In this document: piece after piece, positions 8,927-17,303 of the stretch
How the letters are laid out: each line of letters starts with the position of its first letter
Position numbering within the stretch: the first letter of the stretch is position 1
Source: JALHOP01 sp964484195
Lineage (GTDB): Bacteria; Myxococcota; XYA12-FULL-58-9; JALHOP01
DNA: 64,000 nt
Reading direction: 5' to 3'
NCBI GenBank assembly: GCA_964484195.1
Contig: CAZAER010000021.1
Span: 1-64,000 of the forward strand
The notes under the pieces: generated by a model
Seen by the model: the letters and a program-made list of their open reading frames with translations, nothing else
Told to the model about the DNA's origin: nothing
The model's database searches: none
Position numbers and translations under genes: made by a program

Positions 8927-9397
8927 ATGGCCGGCGGTGGTGGTGGAGATAGTGAATACGACGTCAACATCAACCTGACGGCGCTCCTCGACATTCTCAC
9001 CAACCTCCTCTTCTTCTTGATGGTCGGCTTCATGTCGTCGAAGGCTTCGATGGAGCTCGACGGCGGCATGCAGCTCCCGACCTCGACGGCTCAGCTCGAG
9101 CCCAAGAAGGCGGTGCAGGTCACGGTCGCGCGCAAGGAGCTGCGCGTCGAGAAAGAAGTCATCGCCCAGCTGCGCGACGGCAAGGTGGTCGCGGCCAAGA
9201 CCCAGGAAGGCAAGATCGATCCTCTCCTGCAGCGCCTGCAGGTCATCCGTAAGGAAAAGAACGCTACCGGCCCCGAGGCCGACATCCTCTTCGTCCTTTG
9301 CGACAAAGACACCCCTTATGGACTATTGCGCCGCGTCATGATGACTGCGGCGGAAGCCGGCTATCCGAAGTTCCGCATGGCCGTGCTCATGCAATAA
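8927..9397 (+). CDS. TolR/ExbD-type protein 4
   Basis: 156 residues, the size nearest to classical ExbD. The helix INLTALLDILTNLLFFLMVGF (about 15-35) holds the conserved Asp; the periplasmic part ends in TPYGLLRRVMMTAAEAGYPKF. A GGAGGG sequence before the ATG is the ribosome site. With 7706-8917 it completes the second TolQ-TolR-TolR set. Confidence 0.88.
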   Translation: MAGGGGGDSEYDVNINLTALLDILTNLLFFLMVGFMSSKASMELDGGMQLPTSTAQLEPKKAVQVTVARKELRVEKEVIAQLRDGKVVAAKTQEGKIDPLLQRLQVIRKEKNATGPEADILFVLCDKDTPYGLLRRVMMTAAEAGYPKFRMAVLMQ

Positions 9398-9416
9398 GCA
9401 GTACTGGGGGAGTGAC

Positions 9417-10121
9417 ATGTCTGACGCCGACCGGGCGGCCCGCGCGGAAGAGCTCCTCGCGCGCCGTGATGATTTGTATGCCCTTGTCTTCCACGACCTG
9501 CGCAATCCGCTGAACACCATCAGCATGTCGCTGGCGTTGCTCGCCGACGATGTGCCGCCGTCGGGCAAGGACACGATCGGTCGTATCAAGCGCGCCGTCG
9601 ACAAGATGGAAAAGCTGATGCGTGACATTACCGAGCTGACGCGGCTCGAGGCCGGCCAAGTGAAATTCGAGTCGGCTTCGCTCGGGGTCGCCGACGTGCT
9701 CAAGCACGCTTACGAGCCTTTCATTCAGCGCGTCGTCGGTCGGAACATCAAGCTCGAGACCGCTGCCATCGATCCGTCGCTTCGCTTCGACATCGAGCGT
9801 GAACGCTTCAATCAAGCGCTGTCCGCGATGATCGACAACGCCATTCGCCACGTGCCCGATGGCGGCGCCGTGAAGATCGGCGCCGTGGAGCGCGACGGCC
9901 TCGTCGAGATTTCGGTCCAAGACAACGGACCCGGCATCTCCGCAGAGGATCAGGCGACCGTGTTCACGCGCCACCACCGGGTCAACAAGAAGCGGGGGCA
10001 CGGACTCGGGCTGGGGCTCGCCATTGCCGCGCACATCGCCGCGCTGCACGGCGGCAGCGTCGGCGTTCAGAGCGAGGTCGGCAAGGGCTCGACCTTCTTC
10101 CTGCGCGTGCGCCGTACCTGA
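9417..10121 (+). CDS. Soluble sensor histidine kinase at the end of the Tol operon
   Basis: 234 residues with no membrane segment and no sensor domain. The phosphorylation box FHDLRNPLN is at about residues 24-32 (His 25), followed by a dimerisation helix and an ATPase domain with N box (MIDNAIRHV), G1 (DNGPGIS), and G2 (GHGLGLGLAIA). The first Asn-box and Gly-box residues look intact, so it should be active. A kinase lacking its own sensor, 20 bases behind the last TolR, may take its signal from a partner, perhaps the envelope motor. No response regulator is adjacent on this strand. Confidence 0.88.
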   Translation: MSDADRAARAEELLARRDDLYALVFHDLRNPLNTISMSLALLADDVPPSGKDTIGRIKRAVDKMEKLMRDITELTRLEAGQVKFESASLGVADVLKHAYEPFIQRVVGRNIKLETAAIDPSLRFDIERERFNQALSAMIDNAIRHVPDGGAVKIGAVERDGLVEISVQDNGPGISAEDQATVFTRHHRVNKKRGHGLGLGLAIAAHIAALHGGSVGVQSEVGKGSTFFLRVRRT

Positions 10122-10126
10122 GGGCG

Positions 10127-12622
10127 CTACTTGCCCAGCACCAGGAACTCGACGCGGCGATTTTTCGCTCGGCCGTCATTGGTGCTGTTCGAAGCCACTG
10201 GCCGAGTCGCGCCATAGCCCGAATACGACAAGCGCTCGGCTTCGACGCCGCGCTCGAGCAGGTAGTTCATCACCGCGAGTGCCCGCATCTGCGATAGGCG
10301 CAGGTTGCGGTCAGAGTCGCCGCGGCCGTCCGTGTGTCCTTCGATACGCACCACGACGGTCGATTGCTGCCGCAGCGAGCGGGCAATACTGTCGAGGAGC
10401 GCGTAGGATTCGCGGAGGATGACATCGGAGCGTGAGACGAAGCGGATGTCGTTGAAGACCACGGTGGATTGTTTCTCGAACACCACTTCGGGCTTGTCGT
10501 CGGGGCATCCGTCATCGTCGCGAAAGTCGTTGGCTGTTTCGGGCTCGCTCGGACATGCGTCTTTGTCGTCGGTTAGGCCGTCGTTGTCAGTGTCCGCTAC
10601 CGCAACCACGATAGGTGCCGCAGGCGCGGGCGCGGGCTCGACGAGAGCTTCGCGTGTCTCAGCCGGCGGGGCCTCGCGTTCGGTCTTCACGGGCTCCGGC
10701 GGCGCGACGTACACCGGCGGCGCCTCGTGTTTGTCGGCGCGCACGAACGCGTAGGCGACGCCGGCGCCCACGTGGAATGCCGCCGAGCCCGCGGCATCGG
10801 TGAGCCCGGCGCCACCAGCGACGAACGCGTCGAGCACACCGACCGGAACACGCACCCCGACAGCCGCCTCGAGCGCGCGCTCGTTGCGCTCTGGGCCGAG
10901 GCCGACGGTGCCGCCGACGCGCCCCATCAAGGCGAGCCGCTCGGCGAGTGGTAGCTCCGCGCCCAAGTAGTACGCGAGCTGATCGGGCGCCTTTTCGCCG
11001 TCGACGCGCTCACCGGTGCGGATGCGGTACGCGCCGAGTGCCGCAAGACGGACGATGCGCGTCGGCAGCTCTACGATGGCGCCGAGGCTCCCGCCTGGAT
11101 CGCCGGTGCCGAGATATGCGGTGCCGTCACCAGTGGGGATGCTCAATGAGGCGAACGCCGCGACGCCCACGGGGGCTTGACGAGGCTTGAGTATGGTATA
11201 GCGGACACCTGCCTGGACATCGCCGAGGCCGGCGTTGGTCTCGCCGTTGCCGCTTGCCATGGGTCCCGCTTCGCGATGGACCACCGCCGGTAGCTCGACC
11301 GCGAGCTCGAAGCCTTTTACGAGTCCCAGGCGGCCTTGAAGGATGATCATACCTTGGCCGTCCACCAATGCGCCGACGTCGCGTCCGTCCGCGTCTTGCA
11401 TGACCAATGGCTTGTGCGCGTAATCGTAACCAGCGGTAACGTCGACTCCGAGAAATGGCAACGCGTCGCTTTGTGGGACGATGCTCGCACCACGCGAGAA
11501 CAAGAGGGTCTGGCGCGAGCCGAGGTCGACGCCCTGGGCCGAGGCCGTGCCGGCTACGCTCAAGACCGCGACGACGAGCAGAGCCGCGAATCGACGGCGA
11601 AGCCAAATGAGCGCCCCGATGGCGACGAACAACCACAGGTCGATCGCCGTGCTCGCGCAGTTCGCGGGGCCGCCGCCGGCGAGAAATCCCGCGAGCGCAC
11701 CGTCGGTGTCGAGGTCTTCGTCGGTGTCGGGGACCGGTGTGTCGCACGCGTCACCGACGCCGTCAGCGTCGCTATCCACTTGGTCGGGATTGGCGACGAG
11801 CGGGCAGTTGTCGGCGCCATCCGCGGCGCTGTCCCCGTCGACGTCGGCGACGGTGTCGACCTCGGTGTCATCGGCATCGCACGCTGCTCCGATGCCGTCG
11901 TTGTCCGCGTCGGCTTGATCGGGGTTCGCGACGTTGGCGCAGTTGTCGGCGCAGGCGCTCACGACACCACCGCGGCAGTTGTCGTCGAGGCTCGTCAGGT
12001 CACCGTTGGCGAAGCCGTCTCCGTCGTAGTCGCCTGCCGGCCCGTCGTTGTCGACGAAGTCGATGAACCCGGGGATGCCGTCGCCATCGACGTCGTCGGT
12101 GCCCTCGACGTCGTCTGGCGTACCATCGTTGTCCGAGTCGCTGTCGATGAAGTCCGGTGTACCGTCGTGGTCGCTGTCGCGCGGTGGCGTCGTCGGATCA
12201 TCGTCGCCGGCTTCGACGCTGTCGGGTGTGCCGTCGTCGTCCGAGTCGCTGTCGCGATAGTTCGCCTGATCATCGCCATCGCTGTTGGCCGGCACGCTGC
12301 AGGTGTTCTCGCATCCGGATTCGTCGAAATCGCTGATGCCGTCGTTGTCACTGTCTGTGTCCAAAGCGTCGACGGTGCCGTCACCGTCGACATCCGGCGC
12401 GAAGAGAAGCAAATAGTAGACTTCATCGCCGTCGCTAATGTTGTCGCCGTCGGTGTCACACGTCGCGGCTGACGTTCCGACCAACAGCTCATCGACGTCG
12501 AGCACACCGTCACAATCATTGTCGAGCAGGCAACCTTGCTGGCAGACGAGCGCCGCACGGGCGCCCACCGGCAAGATCCAGCTCAGAACGAACGTCACCA
12601 GTGCCATGACTCGAAACGACAT
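10127..12622 (-). CDS. TSP3-repeat / internal sorting-like signal / OmpA-domain surface protein
   Basis: 831 residues. Signal peptide at about 1-23. Residues 35-300 are thrombospondin type 3-like calcium repeats (DxDxDGxxD, NCPxxxNPDQxDxDxDGxGDxCD). Residues 327-344 form a hydrophobic helix ending in RRR, like a C-terminal sorting signal, but the chain continues into a second signal-peptide-like segment (345-362, ending TASA before QG). Then comes a beta-rich barrel-like region (about 365-640), a Pro-rich linker, one more DxDxDG repeat, and a C-terminal OmpA peptidoglycan-binding domain (about 715-831, IEGHTDGRGD and RAKNRRVEF). It is likely an outer-membrane protein linked to the wall. The middle suggests a fusion of two exported proteins. 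Confidence 0.87.
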   Translation of the reverse strand: MSFRVMALVTFVLSWILPVGARAALVCQQGCLLDNDCDGVLDVDELLVGTSAATCDTDGDNISDGDEVYYLLLFAPDVDGDGTVDALDTDSDNDGISDFDESGCENTCSVPANSDGDDQANYRDSDSDDDGTPDSVEAGDDDPTTPPRDSDHDGTPDFIDSDSDNDGTPDDVEGTDDVDGDGIPGFIDFVDNDGPAGDYDGDGFANGDLTSLDDNCRGGVVSACADNCANVANPDQADADNDGIGAACDADDTEVDTVADVDGDSAADGADNCPLVANPDQVDSDADGVGDACDTPVPDTDEDLDTDGALAGFLAGGGPANCASTAIDLWLFVAIGALIWLRRRFAALLVVAVLSVAGTASAQGVDLGSRQTLLFSRGASIVPQSDALPFLGVDVTAGYDYAHKPLVMQDADGRDVGALVDGQGMIILQGRLGLVKGFELAVELPAVVHREAGPMASGNGETNAGLGDVQAGVRYTILKPRQAPVGVAAFASLSIPTGDGTAYLGTGDPGGSLGAIVELPTRIVRLAALGAYRIRTGERVDGEKAPDQLAYYLGAELPLAERLALMGRVGGTVGLGPERNERALEAAVGVRVPVGVLDAFVAGGAGLTDAAGSAAFHVGAGVAYAFVRADKHEAPPVYVAPPEPVKTEREAPPAETREALVEPAPAPAAPIVVAVADTDNDGLTDDKDACPSEPETANDFRDDDGCPDDKPEVVFEKQSTVVFNDIRFVSRSDVILRESYALLDSIARSLRQQSTVVVRIEGHTDGRGDSDRNLRLSQMRALAVMNYLLERGVEAERLSYSGYGATRPVASNSTNDGRAKNRRVEFLVLGK

Positions 12623-12656
12623 GAACTCTCCTTGGTGATTGCTATGGGCTGCTCCG

Positions 12657-14651
12657 CTACTCCACCGCTCGCCGCTCGCCGAACGCTCGTCGAATGGTCG
12701 CCACTCCTCCCGCGGGCACTGTGACCTTCAGCTCCTTGTGGAGCTGCCCACCGCGCCCTTTGATGGTGAGTGCGTAGTCTCCGGCGAGGAGTGACAGGCC
12801 TTCGATGGGTGACGGGCCGAGTGACCTTGTCCCGAGGTAGACGTCAGCCACGGGGTCGATGATGACGTTCAAGGTACCGCGCTCGTCAGCGAGCACCTTT
12901 CGCGTGTGCTCGTCTTCGCGGACATCGATCCGGATCTGACGGCTGAAGCCTTCGGCGAGATCTCGCAAGACGACGATGTGCTCACCGACTGGAAGCGGGA
13001 GCCGCTCCAACGGCGTCATTCCTAGGTTTTCGCTCCCGAGGCTGGCCCGCAGTGGCCTTGGCGTCACCAAGCTTACGTAGCCGCGAGTCACCTGTGTGCG
13101 ATTGCGGACCTGTACCGTCGGCGATGGAGGCACTGGGGCCGGGGTCGGCGCGGTGATGGCAGGAGTGGGAGGAGGTGGAGGGGGCGCGGGCGCGGGCGGT
13201 GGCTCTCGAGGCACGGGCCGGGCTTCGAGGTTCGCGTGCAGAGCGTGCACGGTGTGCTGCGTGTCGAGCTCGAGCCGGTGTTGCCAGGCCAATCGATCGG
13301 GGCTCTCGACCGTGACGAGATGTCTTCCCGGCACCGGCAACTGCTTCAACAAGAGCGGCGTCTCGCCAACCGGGCGCCCGTCCAGAAACACCGTGCCACT
13401 CACGGGCTCACTCGAGACCAGCAGATGCGTCGTCGCACCCAGGGAGGTGCGGAGCGCGAGCAGCATGCACGCACACACGAGCGCGACTGGAGCAAGCGTG
13501 GCCACGACCCGCGCTCGCGTAACCCGCTGCCGCGGAGCCTGCACCGGCGTTGGCGTCGGCGGTCGGGGCACGAGTGCTACGGGCGACGGGGCTACCGGTA
13601 CCACCGGCGCCGCTACGTCCTGCTCGATCATGAGATCGACCATCTGGACCGCAACCGTCCCGACTGGCGGCACGGGGAGACGTGCCACGGCGGACCCGCG
13701 GCGGACCCGCTGCTCTTGCTCGGCGAAGTGATGGTCACCGAAGCGCTCGACGAGAATCGCGTGCACGTCAGCCGGCGAGGCAACGGCCCCCCCGGCGATT
13801 GCGTGGGTGGTGATCGCCGTGCCGAAGTCGTGCGCGTTGGCGAAGCGTTCGCGCGAGCTCGGATGGAGCGTGCGCAATATGATGGCCTCGAGCTCGGCAT
13901 CGACGTCAGGGCGATACGCGCGTAGTTGACCCTCGCCGACGTTGGTCTCCCAGAGACCACTCGTCAGATCCCGCTGGAACGGACGGCGCCCGGCGAGCAT
14001 CTCGAAGAGCGTGACGCCCAACGCGTAGACGTCGGCACGGCGATCGATCTGCTCACCGGCGAGCTGCTCCGGCGGCATGTATTGGACCTTGCCTTTGACG
14101 AAGCCGCCGCGTGTTCGAACCTCGCGGTCTTGTGCCTTGGCGATCCCGAAATCGAGGACCTTGATGACCCCCGAGCGTGTTACGAAAATGTTCTGCGGGC
14201 TGACGTCACGATGCACGATGCCGAGTGGATTGCCGGAGTTGTCGCGGAGCTCGTGCGCGTAGTGGAGTGCGTCCGCGGCTTGTGCCGCGATGAACAACGC
14301 GACGGGGAGAGGCACTTGCCGCCCGATGTCGCGATGACTTCGGATCAACGCGGCCACGTCCACGCCGATGAGATGCTCCATGGCGATGAAGAACGACGCC
14401 CCGATTTGTCCGAGGTCGTGGATTTGTACGATCGATGGATGGTTCAGCTTCGCTGCGAGCCGCGCCTCATCGATGAACATCTGTGTGTATTCGGGGCTGC
14501 TGGTGAGCTCCGGCAGCAACCGCTTGATGACCACCGGCTTTTCGAAGCCCATCGGCCCGCGGCGCTTGGCGAGGAGGATCTCCGCCATGCCACCTTTGGC
14601 CAATCGGTCGACCACCACGTAGTCGCCAAGCTCCTCGGGAATGAGATTCAC
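12657..14651 (-). CDS. Membrane Ser/Thr protein kinase with PEGA-like C-terminal repeats
   Basis: 664 residues. An N-terminal kinase domain (about 10-280) has the Gly loop LAKGGMAEILLAKR, VAIK-type Lys (PVVIKRL), catalytic HRDVSPQN, DFG and PPEQ (APE position), so it should be active. A Pro-rich linker leads to one transmembrane helix (about 398-418). The extracytoplasmic part has PEGA-type beta repeats (GTVFLDGRPVGETPLLLKQLPVPGRH and again VADVYLGTRSLGPSPIEGLSLLAG) around a Pro-rich spacer. This is the common Hanks-type receptor kinase layout of Myxococcota. It lies 34 bases downstream of nothing obvious: it precedes the OmpA gene on the same strand and may be co-transcribed with it. Confidence 0.92.
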   Translation of the reverse strand: MNLIPEELGDYVVVDRLAKGGMAEILLAKRRGPMGFEKPVVIKRLLPELTSSPEYTQMFIDEARLAAKLNHPSIVQIHDLGQIGASFFIAMEHLIGVDVAALIRSHRDIGRQVPLPVALFIAAQAADALHYAHELRDNSGNPLGIVHRDVSPQNIFVTRSGVIKVLDFGIAKAQDREVRTRGGFVKGKVQYMPPEQLAGEQIDRRADVYALGVTLFEMLAGRRPFQRDLTSGLWETNVGEGQLRAYRPDVDAELEAIILRTLHPSSRERFANAHDFGTAITTHAIAGGAVASPADVHAILVERFGDHHFAEQEQRVRRGSAVARLPVPPVGTVAVQMVDLMIEQDVAAPVVPVAPSPVALVPRPPTPTPVQAPRQRVTRARVVATLAPVALVCACMLLALRTSLGATTHLLVSSEPVSGTVFLDGRPVGETPLLLKQLPVPGRHLVTVESPDRLAWQHRLELDTQHTVHALHANLEARPVPREPPPAPAPPPPPPTPAITAPTPAPVPPSPTVQVRNRTQVTRGYVSLVTPRPLRASLGSENLGMTPLERLPLPVGEHIVVLRDLAEGFSRQIRIDVREDEHTRKVLADERGTLNVIIDPVADVYLGTRSLGPSPIEGLSLLAGDYALTIKGRGGQLHKELKVTVPAGGVATIRRAFGERRAVE

Positions 14652-14787
14652 GCGCCTCGCTCCATGTCCGCCTTTGCGGTGTGGTATCGAAGGACACGAT
14701 CAATGCTTCCCGAGGCTACGAAGCATCTCGACCCGTAGATGCCCTAAAAAGTTGGGCGTGAAGTACTCCGAGTTATCGTGAAACCCC

Positions 14788-14818
14788 TTGACGGCGGACG
14801 CATGCGTGCCGGTATGCT
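14788..14818 (+). promoter_or_regulatory. Possible sigma-70-type promoter with internal palindrome
   Basis: TTGACG (14788-14793) and TATGCT (14813-14818) are 19 bases apart and lie just before the response-regulator ATG at 14830. A perfect 10-bp palindrome, ACGCATGCGT (14798-14807), sits between them and could be an operator. If the promoter is real the leader would be only a few bases. The spacing is longer than ideal. Confidence 0.35.
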
Positions 14819-14829
14819 ATAGCGAAAGC

Positions 14830-15486
14830 ATGGCCAAGACTCGGGTATTCATAGCTGACGACCACGAGTTAGTGCGTGCTGGTCTACGCGCCATGCTCGG
14901 ACAAGACGAAGACTTCACCGTCGTCGGCGAAGCCTCTGACGTGCTGTCCGCAAAGGTGGGCTGCGCGAAGACTCTGCCCGACATGGTCGTGCTCGACCTC
15001 TCCATGCCTGACGTCAACGGCGTCGAGGTCGTTGATATCGTTCACCGTGCAGCTCCCGCGGCGCGGATCCTCGTGCTTTCCATGCACGAGGATGCGACCA
15101 CCGTACGCGACGCGCTGCTTGCCGGCGCCAGTGGTTATGTCGTGAAACGTGCGAGCCACGACGACATTTTGATGGCGGCGAAGGCCTTGGCGCGCGGTTT
15201 CTCGGTCATTCACATCTCGCTACCGGCCAAGGAGCAGCCGCTTCACGAGTTGATTCGCGGAACTCCCGAGCCGGTGGCGCGTTTCGAGCTGACCGAGCGC
15301 GAGATGGCAGTGCTCCAGCTCATCGCCTCGGGCTGCACCAACCGTGAGATCGCTGGACGCTTGTTCATCAGCATCAAGAGTGTCGAGGCGCACCGCACCA
15401 AATTGTCGATCAAGACTGGCATGCGGCGGCGCAGTGAGCTCGTGCGCCTCGCGATGAACCTCGGGGTGACCCAGGGGAATCCCTAA
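14830..15486 (+). CDS. NarL/FixJ-type response regulator
   Basis: 218 residues. Receiver domain about 1-120: acidic pocket DDH (residues 9-11), phospho-acceptor Asp in VVLDLSMPDVNG (about 55), and Lys in GYVVKRAS (about 105). C-terminal LuxR-type helix-turn-helix (about 155-215): LTEREMAVLQLIASGCTNREIA and SIKSVEAHRTKL. It should bind DNA as a phospho-activated dimer. ATG 14830 is chosen because the frame before it is not protein-like. It is divergent from the PEGA kinase (178-base gap), a plausible regulatory pairing. Its cognate kinase is not obvious. Confidence 0.92.
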   Translation: MAKTRVFIADDHELVRAGLRAMLGQDEDFTVVGEASDVLSAKVGCAKTLPDMVVLDLSMPDVNGVEVVDIVHRAAPAARILVLSMHEDATTVRDALLAGASGYVVKRASHDDILMAAKALARGFSVIHISLPAKEQPLHELIRGTPEPVARFELTEREMAVLQLIASGCTNREIAGRLFISIKSVEAHRTKLSIKTGMRRRSELVRLAMNLGVTQGNP

Positions 15487-15543
15487 GCGATACTCGGGTA
15501 AACACGAGTGGTTGTAGGCGTGCCGGGCGCGCTATCCTTTTCG

Positions 15544-16269
15544 ATGGCCGGAGCCATGGCGAATCGGCGGACGAGCAACCCCATGCAGAACGATGCGCTA
15601 CCGCGCATGCGCGTGCTTCTCGTAGACGATGATCCGCGCATCACGAAGAGCATGTGCTGGCTGCTCCGAAGCATCGCCGACGTCGTCGCTTTCAACGAGG
15701 CGCGTGATGCCCTGAAGGCGTTGGTCATCGACAGCCGTTTCGACGCGGTGATCTGCGACGTCGTCATGCCGGAGATTTCGGGTTCACAGTTCGCCGTCGA
15801 AGCCGCGGCAATCGCTCCCGACATCACGCAGCGCTTGGTCTTCATGACTGGCGGCTCCTGGAGCGCGCCGCTGCGAGATCGCTTGGCGACGCGGCCGATC
15901 TTGCGCAAGCCGTTCGACGCGGCGCTGCTGCATCAGCTCTTGAGTATCATGCGAACTACGGGGCGCATGACGATCGCGCCGCTCGCTGCCGAGACGCTGG
16001 AGTCGTCGCGAACCCAATTGCGCGCCGCCGTCGCGGAGCTCGTCGACAAGGTTCTCGCGGCTCCCCGTGATAGCGAAACGTCGATCGCGCGCCGCTTGCT
16101 GCACGACATCGCCAGCGTCGCTTTCCTCACCGGCTTCGTCGAGGTAGGCGAGGCCGCGAGCCGCGTCATCGACCACTTGCGTGCCCAAGAGGAAGGCATC
16201 GATGTCGTGGCCGAGGCGCGGGGGTTCGTCGCGTTCGTGTCGATGCTTCTGCCCGAGGAGGCCTCGTGA
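15544..16269 (+). CDS. Response regulator with C-terminal helical domain
   Basis: About 241 residues. The receiver begins at MRVLLVDDDPRIT; the phospho-acceptor is in DAVICDVVMPEISG, with Thr in VFMTGG and Lys in ILRKPFD. The C-terminal 110 residues have no DNA-binding motif that I can see and look helical; a phosphotransfer-like or dimerisation role is possible (HDIASVAF). Start is uncertain: ATG 15544, 15556 and 15583 are all in frame. Its stop overlaps the next gene's GTG by four bases, so the two are translationally coupled. Confidence 0.82.
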   Translation: MAGAMANRRTSNPMQNDALPRMRVLLVDDDPRITKSMCWLLRSIADVVAFNEARDALKALVIDSRFDAVICDVVMPEISGSQFAVEAAAIAPDITQRLVFMTGGSWSAPLRDRLATRPILRKPFDAALLHQLLSIMRTTGRMTIAPLAAETLESSRTQLRAAVAELVDKVLAAPRDSETSIARRLLHDIASVAFLTGFVEVGEAASRVIDHLRAQEEGIDVVAEARGFVAFVSMLLPEEAS

Positions 16270-17303
16270 CAGCGAGCGCCGGCGCCGCGGGTGCCGGGCC
16301 TGCTGCCGCCGCCGCGGGGTTCGTTCCGTCGCTCATCCGACGTGCTCTCTGCGTCGATGACGACCCGCGTGTACGTCGTGCTTTGAGTGATTCGCTATCG
16401 CGGTACGGCGTCGAGGTCGATACCGCCGAGGATGCCGCGACCGCGCTCGAGCTCAGCCGAGGCAAGACCTACGATCTGATCACCATCGACTACATCATGC
16501 CGCGCATCGACGGCCTGTCTCTCATTCACGAGCTCAAAGCGCGGGGTATGGACTCGGTCTTCGCCCTAGTTACGGGCAAACAAGACTTCGATCTCGCGGT
16601 CGCTGCGTTGAATAGCGGTGTCGTGTCTCTGCTCATGCTCAAGCCGTGGACCCATGAAGTGCTCGAGCGCTGTCTCGTGGCCGCGGAATCGATCTGCGGT
16701 ACGCGCGTGAGGCGACGCATCGACTTGTCGCGTGCCCACGACGAGGCCGAGTCGGCGCGGCGCGCTCTTGCCGAAGCGACTGGGACGACGCCAAGCAAGC
16801 GCTCCGCGCGATCGCTGGTCGCCCTCGGCGCGGCGCTCATGGCGGTGGTTGCCATATGGGCGAGCCTCGCGGCCTCGCGGTTGCTGCGTGACGCCGACCG
16901 CGAGCGAGTGTCGCGTTCGATCCAGCGGACACTCATGGCAGCCGAGCAGCTCAGGGTGCGTCCCTCCATCCAGCAGGCGCTGACCAGTAGCGATGCGTCG
17001 ATACTCTTCGTCACCTCACGCAACGCCGCCGCCGAGCTGGTCGCGACGACCAACCCCGAAACCTACGCGGTCGACACGCAACCGACGACCGCCACCACGG
17101 CCCAACTCGAGGCGTTGCGTCGCGCGATGGACATCGACGTCAGGACCTTCTCGGAGGGAGGCCTCGATGTCGACATCGGCTTCATCACGCCTGGCTCACA
17201 CCCACCGGTGATGCTCACGGCGACCGCAATCGCCGCCGCCGTCGGTGCGTTGTTCGCCGGCGCCGCGTTACTCGCCGACTATCGTCGCATGAAGCGCTCC
17301 TAG
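16266..17303 (+). CDS. Receiver domain fused to a two-helix membrane module
   Basis: 345 residues. The receiver occupies about 25-145 (VDDDPRVRR; Asp in LITIDYIMPRIDG; Thr in ALVTGKQ; Lys in LMLKPW). After a short helical linker come a transmembrane helix (about 184-206), an extracytoplasmic stretch of about 105 residues, and a second helix (about 313-335) with a basic cytoplasmic tail. Receivers are normally soluble, so a receiver upstream of a periplasmic module is unusual. GTG is supported by GAGGAGG placed 5 bases before it and by the GTGA overlap with the previous stop. The stop overlaps that of the convergent M20 gene on a CTAG. Confidence 0.85.
   Translation: MTASAGAAGAGPAAAAAGFVPSLIRRALCVDDDPRVRRALSDSLSRYGVEVDTAEDAATALELSRGKTYDLITIDYIMPRIDGLSLIHELKARGMDSVFALVTGKQDFDLAVAALNSGVVSLLMLKPWTHEVLERCLVAAESICGTRVRRRIDLSRAHDEAESARRALAEATGTTPSKRSARSLVALGAALMAVVAIWASLAASRLLRDADRERVSRSIQRTLMAAEQLRVRPSIQQALTSSDASILFVTSRNAAAELVATTNPETYAVDTQPTTATTAQLEALRRAMDIDVRTFSEGGLDVDIGFITPGSHPPVMLTATAIAAAVGALFAGAALLADYRRMKRS

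Noticed and set aside
10127..12622. Repeat-rich DNA in the TSP3 region as a CRISPR array
   Set aside because: The repeats are coding DxDxDG units of irregular length without spacers.
12657..14651. Second plus-strand gene inside the PEGA kinase region
   Set aside because: Plus-strand frames there are Gly/Thr- or Arg-rich shadows of the Pro-rich linker and kinase domain.
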